A DNA stretch of 64,000 bases, from positions 109,645-173,644 of the forward strand of contig NZ_KB893650.1 in assembly GCF_000374105.1 (NCBI RefSeq). Reading direction: 5' to 3'. Each line of letters opens with the position of its first letter. Within the stretch, counting starts at the first letter, position 1. Position numbers and translations under genes: made by a program. The notes under the pieces were generated by a model that worked only from the letters and a program-made list of their open reading frames with translations, was not told the DNA's origin and did not search any database. This DNA comes from Kangiella aquimarina DSM 16071. GTDB lineage: Bacteria > Pseudomonadota > Gammaproteobacteria > Enterobacterales > Kangiellaceae. Of this stretch, positions 28,271-37,742 are shown piece after piece.

Positions 28271-30004
28271 CACCTGAGCTTGCGAGCCTGTGTTCTGTTC
28301 ATCCAATAGCTTGGCCATCTTCATCAATTGGATCATCTCACCTCGATAACCATCCTTGTCCGCTCCTTTACTGTTCTGCGCCAACTCAATGGCCTGTTGC
28401 CAGTCCCAGCCGTTGAGGTAACGGCCGCCCCGTAGCAACTGAGCAAACCCTGCAACACTGGCTGCGAACTGGCTATCGTCTGCAACGTTTTTTTCTGCAT
28501 CGAACTGCTGACGCTCAATAATGTGACTGATCAGTTGACTCTTATCTTCATCCGGCATCTTGTATCGCAATTTGACCAATGCAGCCTCATCAGCCAGCTT
28601 TTGCTTATCAGCTTGCTGTTCAGCGTATCGAAGTTCATCGACACGACGACCTTCTGATCCCACTAATACAACTTCATACAGCGCGGTCACGGTATGTCCG
28701 GCACCAATTTCACCGGCATCTACCTTGTCATTGTTAAAGTCTTCACGGTTCAATGCGCGGTTTTCATAACCCAGTAATCGATACTCAGCGACTACCTGCG
28801 GATTAAACTCCACCTGAATTTTGACGTCCTTGGCAATGGTCATCAGGGTTCCCGCACGTTGCTCGACCAGCAATTTGCGAGCCTCCTGTAATGTATCGAT
28901 ATAACCGTAGTTACCGTTGCCTTTGTCTGCCAGCTGCTCCATCAGGTGTTCATTGTAGTTACCGCTACCAAAGCCCAGCGTGGTAAATGAGATGCCGCTT
29001 TCGCGTTTCCGCTCAACCAAATCAATCAGCTGTTCGCGGTTTACAGTACCAACATTAAAGTCACCATCGGTTGCCAGAATTACTCGATTGATACCATCCT
29101 TGATGTACGCCTGCTCAGCCAGTTTGTAAGCCAGTTCGATGCCCGCTCCACCATTAGTAGAGCCACCAGCGCTTAAGCGCTCCAAGGCCTGTTCAATGGC
29201 CATTCGATCATTACCTCTAGTTGGCTCCAACACCACGCCACTGGCACCGGCATAAACGACGATTGATATTCTGTCCTGCTCGCTACTTTCCTGCGCCAAC
29301 AGTTTCAACGATTTCTTGACCAGACCAAGCTTATCTTCGCTATTCATAGAGCCCGATACATCGATTAGATAGACCAAGTTTGAAGGTGGCAACTCTTCCT
29401 GCTCTGGCTCAAAACCTTTGATGCCGATCTGCATAAGATAGGCATTTGAATTCCAGGGTGCAGAAAAGACCTCAGTATTGACCGCAAATGGCTGATTAGT
29501 CGATTCAGGTCCTTGATAGTCGTAATTAAAGTAGTTCACAAACTCTTCCAGACGCACAGCATCGTGTGGCGGCAAGTAGCCGTCATTCAGCATACGACGT
29601 ACATTGGAGTAGGAACCGGTATCCACATCAATACTGAAGGTTGAAACCGGCTGTTCTTTGGCCAGAAAAATACCTGACTCATCAAAGTGCTGGTACTGTT
29701 CGCGATTCACTTCCGGTTGTTGCCACATCGCAGGAGACTGCGGCGCTGGCATGGCTGCGTCATGCAGTGCTACCCTTTCCTTGGCTTGAGCATTAATCCG
29801 AGACCCAGTCACCACGATCATTTCCTGTTCCTGCCTGGCTCGCTTTAGCTCTTCAGCTTTCGCCGCTGCAACCTGCTTATCGCGTTCAGCCTGCAGTTTA
29901 GCTGTGTCAGTGTTCTGGCAACCAGCTATCGCCATAGCAACCATGGTAGCCAGCGCGCTGATTTTTAATGACTTTGATACAGTTTTTGCTTTATTGGTAT
30001 TCAT
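28259..30004 (-). CDS. VWA-domain lipoprotein (YfbK-like) with TonB-box-like peptide
   Basis: This 581-residue protein is probably exported and lipidated. The start at 30004 (MNTNKAK) has a GGAG site and yields a lipobox AIAGC with Cys29. A coiled-coil-like linker leads to EMIVVTGSRI at 61-70. A YfbK-type N-terminal domain follows (FSIDVDTGSYSNVRRML), then a von Willebrand A domain with an intact MIDAS (YLIDVSGSMNSE, later ATDGDFNVG) and a DUF3520-like C terminus. It is the first gene of the operon with the ECF sigma and anti-sigma genes. Its binding partner is unknown. Confidence 0.82.
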   Translation of the reverse strand: MNTNKAKTVSKSLKISALATMVAMAIAGCQNTDTAKLQAERDKQVAAAKAEELKRARQEQEMIVVTGSRINAQAKERVALHDAAMPAPQSPAMWQQPEVNREQYQHFDESGIFLAKEQPVSTFSIDVDTGSYSNVRRMLNDGYLPPHDAVRLEEFVNYFNYDYQGPESTNQPFAVNTEVFSAPWNSNAYLMQIGIKGFEPEQEELPPSNLVYLIDVSGSMNSEDKLGLVKKSLKLLAQESSEQDRISIVVYAGASGVVLEPTRGNDRMAIEQALERLSAGGSTNGGAGIELAYKLAEQAYIKDGINRVILATDGDFNVGTVNREQLIDLVERKRESGISFTTLGFGSGNYNEHLMEQLADKGNGNYGYIDTLQEARKLLVEQRAGTLMTIAKDVKIQVEFNPQVVAEYRLLGYENRALNREDFNNDKVDAGEIGAGHTVTALYEVVLVGSEGRRVDELRYAEQQADKQKLADEAALVKLRYKMPDEDKSQLISHIIERQQFDAEKNVADDSQFAASVAGFAQLLRGGRYLNGWDWQQAIELAQNSKGADKDGYRGEMIQLMKMAKLLDEQNTGSQAQVGTE

Positions 30005-30136
30005 TTTCGTACTCCACATATTCTGTCTATTAGTAGTAACAACACTGCTATAAACGCTGACCAGTTGGAAAAGGGTTAACTTTTGACAAAATATTGTTAG
30101 AGTAACCTTTTATTGCTCGTAAACTTCGATTCACGC

Positions 30137-30586
30137 ATGAACACCACCGAACTCCAGCAGCTACTGTATAAAGAAATTCCAATCACCAAGGCCCTGCAGG
30201 TTCAGGTCGATAACCTGACCAGCAACAGTATTCAGCTGTCCGCCCCTTTTGAGGCCAACAAGAACATTCACAACACAGCGTTTGCCGGAAGTATTTATAC
30301 CACCGCCACTCTGGCAGGCTGGTCGCTGGTCACACACCTGGTGCAACAGCACCAACGCCAGGGTTCGGTTGTTCTGGCCAGTGCAACTATTCGTTATAGC
30401 AAGCCGATTGAGGGCGATATTGTGGCCAGTTGTCAGGTTTCAGATCCGGATGTTATCGAGCACTTTCTTAAACGATTTGATTCACGAGGTCGTGGCAGGC
30501 TGTCGCTGGAAATTGATGTGATTGAGGCAGGCGAAAGCAAAGCCACCATGCAGGCTGATTTTGCTGTCATCAAAAAAGTTTCGTAA
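30137..30586 (+). CDS. YiiD C-terminal-type thioesterase
   Basis: This 149-residue hot-dog-fold protein is related to the C-terminal domain of E. coli YiiD and is likely an acyl-CoA thioesterase of unknown substrate. The family pattern NIHNTAFAGSIYTTATLAGWSL is split here into HNTAFAGS and the following helix, then VVLASATIRYSKPIEGD. The ATG at 30137 (MNTTELQQ) is preferred to a TTG eight codons upstream. It is divergent from the VWA gene. Confidence 0.75.
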   Translation: MNTTELQQLLYKEIPITKALQVQVDNLTSNSIQLSAPFEANKNIHNTAFAGSIYTTATLAGWSLVTHLVQQHQRQGSVVLASATIRYSKPIEGDIVASCQVSDPDVIEHFLKRFDSRGRGRLSLEIDVIEAGESKATMQADFAVIKKVS

Positions 30587-30620
30587 TTTTTGTCATAAAG
30601 GCTTCTCTTGTCATATTGCG

Positions 30621-30638
30621 ATGTCATAAAACTGTCAT
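30621..30638 (+). promoter_or_regulatory. Pho box (PhoB site)
   Basis: ATGTCATAAAACTGTCAT consists of two CTGTCAT-type repeats 11 bases apart with an A-rich spacer, an almost perfect 18-bp Pho box. A TATAAT follows at 30660-30665, 21 bases further, and the PstS-like gene starts at 30713. Further TTGTCAT copies at 30590 and 30608 are out of phase. Activation by PhoB under phosphate limitation is the direct inference. Confidence 0.75.
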
Positions 30639-30659
30639 TTTGGACTCCCTGTAAGATCT

Positions 30660-30665
30660 TATAAT
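30660..30665 (+). promoter_or_regulatory. -10 box of the pstS-like gene
   Basis: A perfect TATAAT lies 21 bases downstream of the Pho box, about two helical turns, and 48 bases before the ATG. Confidence 0.5.
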
Positions 30666-30712
30666 CCTGCGAACTTGTTTCTAACGCATGATTAATACGA
30701 CCAGGAGTGATC

Positions 30713-32092
30713 ATGACATCACTTGCGCGACATTTTATTTCCTCCCTACTGCTTGGCAGCCTATTTTTGCAATCAGTTTCAGCTATGGCTGAAGATAGCA
30801 GCACTAAGACTTTTTCGGCTGATGATATCAATAAAGCTACGATCCTGTTCGAAATGAAAGGCTCTAACACTATTGGTGAATCATTAGCCCCGGGACTGGC
30901 TGAAGAATTTTTAAAAGCTGAAGGCGCCATCCGTACTGGTGTTGTGGAAACTCATGCCGTTGAGAAAACCGTACTTGGCCTATTTCCTGATGGAACTTTA
31001 AAGGCCGTAGACATAAAAGCTCACGGTTCCTCTACTGGCTTTAAGGCACTTGCAGCTGAAGACACCGATATCGCCATGTCATCGCGTCGTATCAAGGAAA
31101 AAGAGCGTGAACAGATGCGCAAGCTATATGGCGACTTGAAATCGGTAGAGAGTGAGTTGACCATTGCTGTTGATGGTCTTGCAGTCATTGTCCATCCGCA
31201 GCTTGCCATCAATACCTTGGACACGGAAACACTGGCCCGTATTTTTGCTGGAGATATTCGCAACTGGCAGGAAATTGGTGGACCGGATCAGAAAATCAGT
31301 CTGTTTGCCCGAGATGATAACTCGGGGACTTTTGATACCTTCAAATCATTGGTGCTATCACGTCACAACGTAAAATTATCTGAGTACGCCAAGCGCTATG
31401 AGTCATCTGGGGAATTGTCTAATATGGTGTTCAATACACCAGGTGCCATCGGTTTTATTGGCCTTTCCTATGTCAATCAAACCAAGCCATTAGCCTTGTC
31501 AGAATCAGGTGTCGCATTATCGTTTAAGCCAAATTTATTTACCGTCAGTACTGAGGATTATGTGCTCAGTCGTCGTCTCTATATGTATTATCCAGCGAAT
31601 AATGAGAATCCTCATGCGCGTCGTTTTATGCAGTTTGTACAACAGGATCAGGCGCAAACCGTGGTTGAAGAAACAGGATTGATATCATTGAAAGTTAATG
31701 ACGCGACTATTCGTTTCAATCGCAATTATCCACCGCGTTATCTCAACATGATCACCGACTCAAAGCGCTTATCAATCACTTTCCATTTTGATGAAGGAAC
31801 TGACCAGCTTGATAACAAGGCCAAACTGGATATCCAGCGCCTTGTGAACTATGTCAATGAGCACCAGCTCGAAGATTTGTTTCTGTTTGGCTTTAGTTAC
31901 GAATCCGGCAATGAAGAAAATGACAAGGATGACTCAAAACGATTAGCAAGAATCATTGCCAATGAGTTGGAGATAGCAGGCGTTAAGCCATTCTATGTTC
32001 AGGGCTATGGAAGTAAGGGGGCCATTGCTTCTAACAGCACAGAAAATGGCCGTAATAAAAATCGTCGTGTAGAAGTCTGGGTGGGTCGCTAA
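30713..32092 (+). CDS. phosphate-binding PstS-like protein fused to OmpA domain
   Basis: This 459-residue exported protein begins at an ATG spaced 5 bases from AGGAG. A signal peptide (about 1-27, ending SAMA) is followed by a PstS-type periplasmic binding domain to about residue 330: MKGSNTIGESLAPGLAEEF, HGSSTGFKAL, ARDDNSGTFDTFKSL and NTPGAIGFIG line the phosphate site. The C-terminal 110 residues form an OmpA-like peptidoglycan-binding domain ending NRRVEVWVGR. A Pho box supports a phosphate role. No Pst transporter genes are adjacent. Confidence 0.85.
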   Translation: MTSLARHFISSLLLGSLFLQSVSAMAEDSSTKTFSADDINKATILFEMKGSNTIGESLAPGLAEEFLKAEGAIRTGVVETHAVEKTVLGLFPDGTLKAVDIKAHGSSTGFKALAAEDTDIAMSSRRIKEKEREQMRKLYGDLKSVESELTIAVDGLAVIVHPQLAINTLDTETLARIFAGDIRNWQEIGGPDQKISLFARDDNSGTFDTFKSLVLSRHNVKLSEYAKRYESSGELSNMVFNTPGAIGFIGLSYVNQTKPLALSESGVALSFKPNLFTVSTEDYVLSRRLYMYYPANNENPHARRFMQFVQQDQAQTVVEETGLISLKVNDATIRFNRNYPPRYLNMITDSKRLSITFHFDEGTDQLDNKAKLDIQRLVNYVNEHQLEDLFLFGFSYESGNEENDKDDSKRLARIIANELEIAGVKPFYVQGYGSKGAIASNSTENGRNKNRRVEVWVGR

Positions 32093-32905
32093 TTAACCGG
32101 CAGATTTGAGTAAATGCCTGGTTAATACATGGCACAAAGCATCGAAAGCCTTGTGATAATCCAGTGGTGTCATTGACTCTGCTAGCTGGTACTTGGCAAT
32201 TAAAGCATCGCTTTTATTATCACCCAGCTGCGCGAGCAGAGTCTGCAGTCTGGAGCTGTCAATTTTCGTACTGCCCATAAAGTCTTCGAGCAGTATCAAG
32301 GCATCTAGCAAAAAAAGAATAGCCTGTTGGCTAAATTGAAAATGGCAGCTGTTCTGATTGCTCATCAGCATGCTTTTACATAAAAGATTGAAGCGGCCAT
32401 CCTTCTTCTGATACAGAATATCGGACAGAAGATTAAATTGATGCGTATCAATTAGCCCCTCGAAGGTACTGTAAAGAGTACCTCCCAGTATGATGGGTAA
32501 TGAAGCGCCCTTGGCATTCTGATAAAGATCAAACTCAGGAATGGTTTCGCCACTTTGCCGGTACTGGTCTGACAGTTTTTGCTTGATATCCTGGTGCAGC
32601 TTCTGTGAAGAAATCTGGTAACTGGCGGAATCGTAGAAGTGTTTATAGGGGAAAGGATACAGCTTGAGAAAGCCCTTATCGTCATTAACTGACAATAGCA
32701 TCGCCAGCATGAATTTGAGATCATACGCCTGCCGGTTATCCTTAAAAGCCAGTGCAATAAAATCTTTCTCGACCATGAGCTGGCCTAGTGGAGAACTTAA
32801 GCTTTGAGCGGGATATGCTCCCAAGGGTGAAAATATTCGATAGGTATAATGTTGCACATTAGATTGCGAAATTTCGGCAACCTTTTGATCCTCATCACTG
32901 CGCAT
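32093..32905 (-). CDS. hypothetical protein, unknown function
   Basis: The start at 32905 (MRSDEDQK) has a strong AGGAGGGGAG site, giving 270 residues; an ATG 36 bases upstream is less supported. No signal peptide or membrane segment is evident, and composition suggests a soluble, mainly helical cytoplasmic protein (LLDALILLEDFM, LDYHKAFDALCHVLTRHLL). I do not recognise the family. It is convergent with the PstS-OmpA gene, with the stop codons adjacent, and 72 bases from the carbonic anhydrase gene on the same strand. Confidence 0.65.
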   Translation of the reverse strand: MRSDEDQKVAEISQSNVQHYTYRIFSPLGAYPAQSLSSPLGQLMVEKDFIALAFKDNRQAYDLKFMLAMLLSVNDDKGFLKLYPFPYKHFYDSASYQISSQKLHQDIKQKLSDQYRQSGETIPEFDLYQNAKGASLPIILGGTLYSTFEGLIDTHQFNLLSDILYQKKDGRFNLLCKSMLMSNQNSCHFQFSQQAILFLLDALILLEDFMGSTKIDSSRLQTLLAQLGDNKSDALIAKYQLAESMTPLDYHKAFDALCHVLTRHLLKSAG

Positions 32906-32977
32906 CTCCCCTCCTTTTGTAGGCATTCTTCTAATTACCATGCTTCCCCAAAAGCACAGTTAACACCAGCTTACCGT

Positions 32978-33610
32978 TTATTCATGATAATTGAAAATTT
33001 CAGGCACCTGTTTTTTACTGCTGACAGAGACTTTCAAATCTTTTAATAGTCCATTATTTAAGCTGTAACACCAGCCATGCACACTTAAAGCCTGATCGCG
33101 CGACCAGGCATCCTGGACCACGGTTGTACGACAAACGTTGCCTACCTGTTCAATTACATTCAGTTCACATAATAGATTTGAGCGCTCTTCTTCGTTTTTA
33201 ATCAGCTTAAATTCTGGCTCATGCTTTAGATAAATTTCCTTGATATTGCTCAGCCAGTTATCAATCAGCCCATGTTTACGATTAGAAAGCGCCACATTAA
33301 CCCCACCGCAACCATAATGCCCACATACGACGATATGTCTGACTTTAAGAACCTCCACTGCATATTGGATAACAGATAAACAATTCAAATCACTATTAGA
33401 AACAATATTGGCAACATTGCGATGAACAAACACCTCGCCAGGCATCAAACCCGTGATTTGATTGGCTGGCACCCTGCTATCAGAGCACCCTATCCACAAA
33501 TACCTTGGAGACTGCTGTTCCGATAGGATTTTAAAATAGCCAGGAGAATTACGTTCAGCCTGCTCAGCCCACGCTTTATTATTCTTGAATAATTTTTTTA
33601 TGCCTTCCAT
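32978..33610 (-). CDS. can: beta-carbonic anhydrase
   Basis: This zinc enzyme interconverts carbon dioxide and bicarbonate; bicarbonate feeds carboxylases such as the AccC encoded at 46657. The 210-residue protein has the zinc ligands and active-site Asp-Arg pair in IGCSDSRVPANQITGL, the NVANIV motif and VVCGHYGCGGV. There is no signal peptide, so it is cytoplasmic. Length matches the E. coli Can type. Confidence 0.93.
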   Translation of the reverse strand: MEGIKKLFKNNKAWAEQAERNSPGYFKILSEQQSPRYLWIGCSDSRVPANQITGLMPGEVFVHRNVANIVSNSDLNCLSVIQYAVEVLKVRHIVVCGHYGCGGVNVALSNRKHGLIDNWLSNIKEIYLKHEPEFKLIKNEEERSNLLCELNVIEQVGNVCRTTVVQDAWSRDQALSVHGWCYSLNNGLLKDLKVSVSSKKQVPEIFNYHE

Positions 33611-33712
33611 TATTTGTTCTCGTCTTTGCTATTGCATAATAGGCAACTTGTATTCGCGCATAATAGCACGTTTATTTCCGCAAGGTCTTCTAACCTATAA
33701 TTTTCAAATAGG

Positions 33713-33739
33713 CAAAAAAAAGCCCCGCATTTGCGGGGC
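33713..33739 (-). terminator. groESL terminator
   Basis: On the minus strand a GCCCCGCA/TGCGGGGC stem is followed by a run of seven or more T. It lies 160 bases past the groEL stop and before the carbonic anhydrase gene. Confidence 0.85.
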
Positions 33740-33898
33740 CTTTCAAGTATCAGTAGTTCTGAATAGCACTGATTTAACGGAGGATTTTTGCTTCAGTTCG
33801 AGGCAGGTTAACTTTTTAAGCGCGGGAGTTGGCAAACAGCCAATGACCAAGCGTAAAAGTTAACCTAACAAAGAAATGCAGCAAAAAGACCCGTTAAA

Positions 33899-35551
<1,653 letters not shown>

Positions 35552-35586
35552 CTAAAATTAGTTGAATTTCGGTTAATTTCTATCAA

Positions 35587-35877
35587 TTAGCCTTCAATTA
35601 CGGCCATGATGTCGTCTTCACGCAAAACTAGAAGTTCTTCGCCGTCAGCTTTAACTTCAGTACCGGCATATTTTCCAAATAACACTTTATCGCCAACTTT
35701 AACGTCGACAGCGCGAAGTTCACCTGAATCCAGTGGCTTACCGTTACCCACGGCAAGAACTTCACCGCGACTTGGCTTTTCTTTAGCGTTATCAGGAATC
35801 ACGATACCGCCAGCTGAGGTTGTTTCTTCTTCTAAACGGCGCACGATGACGCGATCATGTAATGGACGTAAGTTCAT
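35587..35877 (-). CDS. groES: co-chaperonin GroES (10 kDa)
   Basis: GroES caps the GroEL chamber. The 96-residue protein starts [14 protein letters not shown] and has the mobile loop [13 protein letters not shown] that contacts GroEL. It is the first gene of the bicistronic operon, with a leader of about 80 bases behind the heat-shock promoter. Confidence 0.98.
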   Translation of the reverse strand: MNLRPLHDRVIVRRLEEETTSAGGIVIPDNAKEKPSRGEVLAVGNGKPLDSGELRAVDVKVGDKVLFGKYAGTEVKADGEELLVLREDDIMAVIEG

Positions 35878-35962
35878 GTTTTTCTCCTGGTATAGAAAGT
35901 AGTTAACTCACTATAGAAAGTTTGTTTTTAAGAAAGAACCTAATAAAAATTAGTTGCGGCTT

Positions 35963-35993
35963 TATATGGGGGCGTTTTCCTGGCACTCAAGGG
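35963..35993 (-). promoter_or_regulatory. sigma32-type heat-shock promoter of groESL
   Basis: On the minus strand CCCTTGAG (35986-35993) and CCCCATATA (35963-35971) are 14 bases apart, close to the RpoH consensus CCCTTGAA / CCCCATNTA. The -35 lies inside the CIRCE operator. Confidence 0.65.
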
Positions 35994-36006
35994 GTCTGAG
36001 TGCTAA
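35980..36006. promoter_or_regulatory. CIRCE operator (HrcA site)
   Basis: Read on the minus strand: TTAGCACTC, nine bases, GAGTGCCAG. The first arm is perfect and the second differs at two of nine positions from the CIRCE consensus TTAGCACTC-N9-GAGTGCTAA. It lies about 100 bases upstream of groES, overlapping the -35 of the putative sigma32 promoter. HrcA repression is inferred; hrcA is not in the window. Confidence 0.8.
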
Positions 36007-36037
36007 TTTTTTTAATTTTTTATTCCTTTTATCTAAC

Positions 36038-36562
36038 CTAATGTTTTTCATCGTCTTTTCGCTCGTATTCACCTTCTATAATACGACTACCGCTGACTTT
36101 GGTTTGCTCCTCATGGCGTTCTTCTTGCTCCGTTCTGGTGCGGGTCTCGCTTTGCTGGTTGTATTGGTAGTAAAAATTACCCTGCCCGTTCATTTTCTGG
36201 AACTTAAACCAGCCGGCTTTAATCATTCCTTTGGCGAATGCGCTGCGAGTCGCAGGTATTAACCACAGAAAACCTATGGTATCTGTCACAAAGCCGGGGG
36301 TTATCAGAAAGGCGCCAGCAATAATTAATAGCACACCCTCAATGATTTCCTGGGCTGGAGCCTGCCCCTGCTGCATCTTGCCTTTGAAACGTTCGAAGAC
36401 TGATAAACCCTGATGCTTCAGTAACCCCACGCCGATGATACCGGTTAACAGTATCAGGCCAATGGTCGCCGGTGCACCTAACCAATTGCCAACTTCAATC
36501 AGCACATAGATTTCAAGAACGGCGAGGATAAGGAACAGCAGAAAAAATGATCGAAAAAACAT
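36038..36562 (-). CDS. fxsA: FxsA family membrane protein
   Basis: FxsA is a cytoplasmic-membrane protein named for relief of phage T7 exclusion by the F plasmid in E. coli. The start at 36562 (MFFRSFFLLF) fits the family, giving 174 residues; upstream starts would add an unusual N terminus. Four hydrophobic segments are visible, with TIGLILLTGIIGVGLLKHQG and GVLLIIAGAFLITPGFVTD as family features. A long charged tail (RTRTEQEERHEEQ) follows. Neighbourhood with groESL and cutA is common in gammaproteobacteria. Confidence 0.9.
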   Translation of the reverse strand: MFFRSFFLLFLILAVLEIYVLIEVGNWLGAPATIGLILLTGIIGVGLLKHQGLSVFERFKGKMQQGQAPAQEIIEGVLLIIAGAFLITPGFVTDTIGFLWLIPATRSAFAKGMIKAGWFKFQKMNGQGNFYYQYNQQSETRTRTEQEERHEEQTKVSGSRIIEGEYERKDDEKH

Positions 36563-36629
36563 AAGTGTGTCTTTGATTAAGGATAGCTTTATAATGGGGA
36601 CACTCGAGTAAATCACAAGTTCGACGGAT

Positions 36630-36983
36630 ATGACACGACTTTCTGAACAGGAAGATTTTCAAGTAGCCCTGTGCACCGCACCGGATCAGGAAACGGCTGA
36701 GCGGCTTGCCGAGCTGATGGTCAGTGACCAGTTGGCAGCCTGCGTCAACATTGTGCCTAATATCACCAGTGTTTATCGCTGGAATGACGCTTCTGGTCGC
36801 TCTGCTATTGAAAAGGACGCAGAAGTTCTGATGATCATTAAGACCCATGCTGAGTTAATGGCGGAACTGGGTGAGCTGCTGGAAAAAGAGCATCCCTACG
36901 ATGTTTTTGAGCTGATCAGCTGTAATATTGAGCAGGCGTCATCGGCTTATCTTGAATGGCTTGAAAACAGTCTTCGCTTTTAA
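36630..36983 (+). CDS. cutA: CutA1 divalent-ion tolerance protein
   Basis: CutA1 is a small trimeric cytoplasmic protein associated with divalent-cation tolerance. The 117-residue protein contains TAPDQETAERLAELMV, QLAACVNIVPNITSVYRW and HPYDVFELISCNI, the family core. It is divergent from fxsA. A 222-base gap follows that holds two palindromes. Confidence 0.93.
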   Translation: MTRLSEQEDFQVALCTAPDQETAERLAELMVSDQLAACVNIVPNITSVYRWNDASGRSAIEKDAEVLMIIKTHAELMAELGELLEKEHPYDVFELISCNIEQASSAYLEWLENSLRF

Positions 36984-37085
36984 CCAGACCAATCGTTCTG
37001 AAATTAAGTGTTTATTGAGAGCTGTGCCTCATCCATTCTAAGTAATTGATTTATTGTTGCTTCGAGCTCTGTAATAGCCCTAAAT

Positions 37086-37097
37086 GGACATATGTCC
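37086..37097. promoter_or_regulatory. 12-bp perfect palindrome
   Basis: GGACATATGTCC lies 109 bases upstream of the TlpA-like gene that opens the redox cassette. It could be an operator; no regulator is recognised. Confidence 0.35.
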
Positions 37098-37120
37098 CCT
37101 ACCTTTTTAGCTATTGAGAA

Positions 37121-37140
37121 GAACAAACGCGCATTTGTTC
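37121..37140. promoter_or_regulatory. 7-6-7 inverted repeat
   Basis: GAACAAA and TTTGTTC flank six bases, 66-85 bases upstream of the TlpA-like gene. It is a second candidate operator for the redox cassette. Confidence 0.4.
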
Positions 37141-37205
37141 GTTGCTCCAGATCAAGCCTGCGCTCATATTAGCCAACATTAATATGTCATATTTAGGCTT
37201 GTATC

Positions 37206-37742
37206 ATGCGAACACCTTTCAAACAGCTCTATTCGAGCCTGCTTCTGCTGGCTGTTAGTTCACTCGGTTCATCTATCGCCACAGCCGGAGATGCTGAACA
37301 CAAGAATCTGTTAGACCAACTCAATCTCGAGCAGTATCAGGGCAAAGTGGTTTATGTGGATTTCTGGGCTTCCTGGTGTGGCCCCTGCCGCCAATCATTT
37401 CCAGTCATGAATGATCTCCAGCAAACCTATGGTGAGGATAATTTTGTCATTATCGCCATCAATGAGGATTCCGAGCCGGGTGCCGCAGAGCAGTTTTTAG
37501 CTCAATACCCAGCCAATTTCACAATCTTTTATGACCAGAATGGTGAGTTAGCCAAATACTTTAAAGTTGATGCCATGCCGACCAGCTACCTGCTAGATCA
37601 GACTGGAGCTGCCAAATACCGCCATCGTGGTTTCCGTCAGAAAGACGTTTCCAAACTCGAACAACAGATCGAATCCTTACTGTCCGAACAATCAGTCAAT
37701 GCTGGAGCCTCCAGTGCCAGCAACTCAGGAGATTCAGAATGA
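37206..37742 (+). CDS. TlpA-like periplasmic thioredoxin
   Basis: This 178-residue exported thiol-disulfide oxidoreductase has a signal peptide (about 1-27, SIATA), a thioredoxin fold with WCGPC (Cys58 and Cys61), the TlpA-type insert region and the cis-Pro site DAMPTSYLL. A Ser/Ala-rich tail ends the protein. It is the first gene of a cassette with DUF4266, DUF3570 and ApbE genes; its stop overlaps the DUF4266 start by 4 bases. DsbD, encoded at 40380, is a plausible reductant. Confidence 0.88.
   Translation: MRTPFKQLYSSLLLLAVSSLGSSIATAGDAEHKNLLDQLNLEQYQGKVVYVDFWASWCGPCRQSFPVMNDLQQTYGEDNFVIIAINEDSEPGAAEQFLAQYPANFTIFYDQNGELAKYFKVDAMPTSYLLDQTGAAKYRHRGFRQKDVSKLEQQIESLLSEQSVNAGASSASNSGDSE

Noticed and set aside
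30590-30614. Extra TTGTCAT repeats as further Pho boxes
   Set aside because: Their spacing (18 and 13 bases) does not match the 11-base periodicity of PhoB sites; only the pair at 30621-30638 fits.
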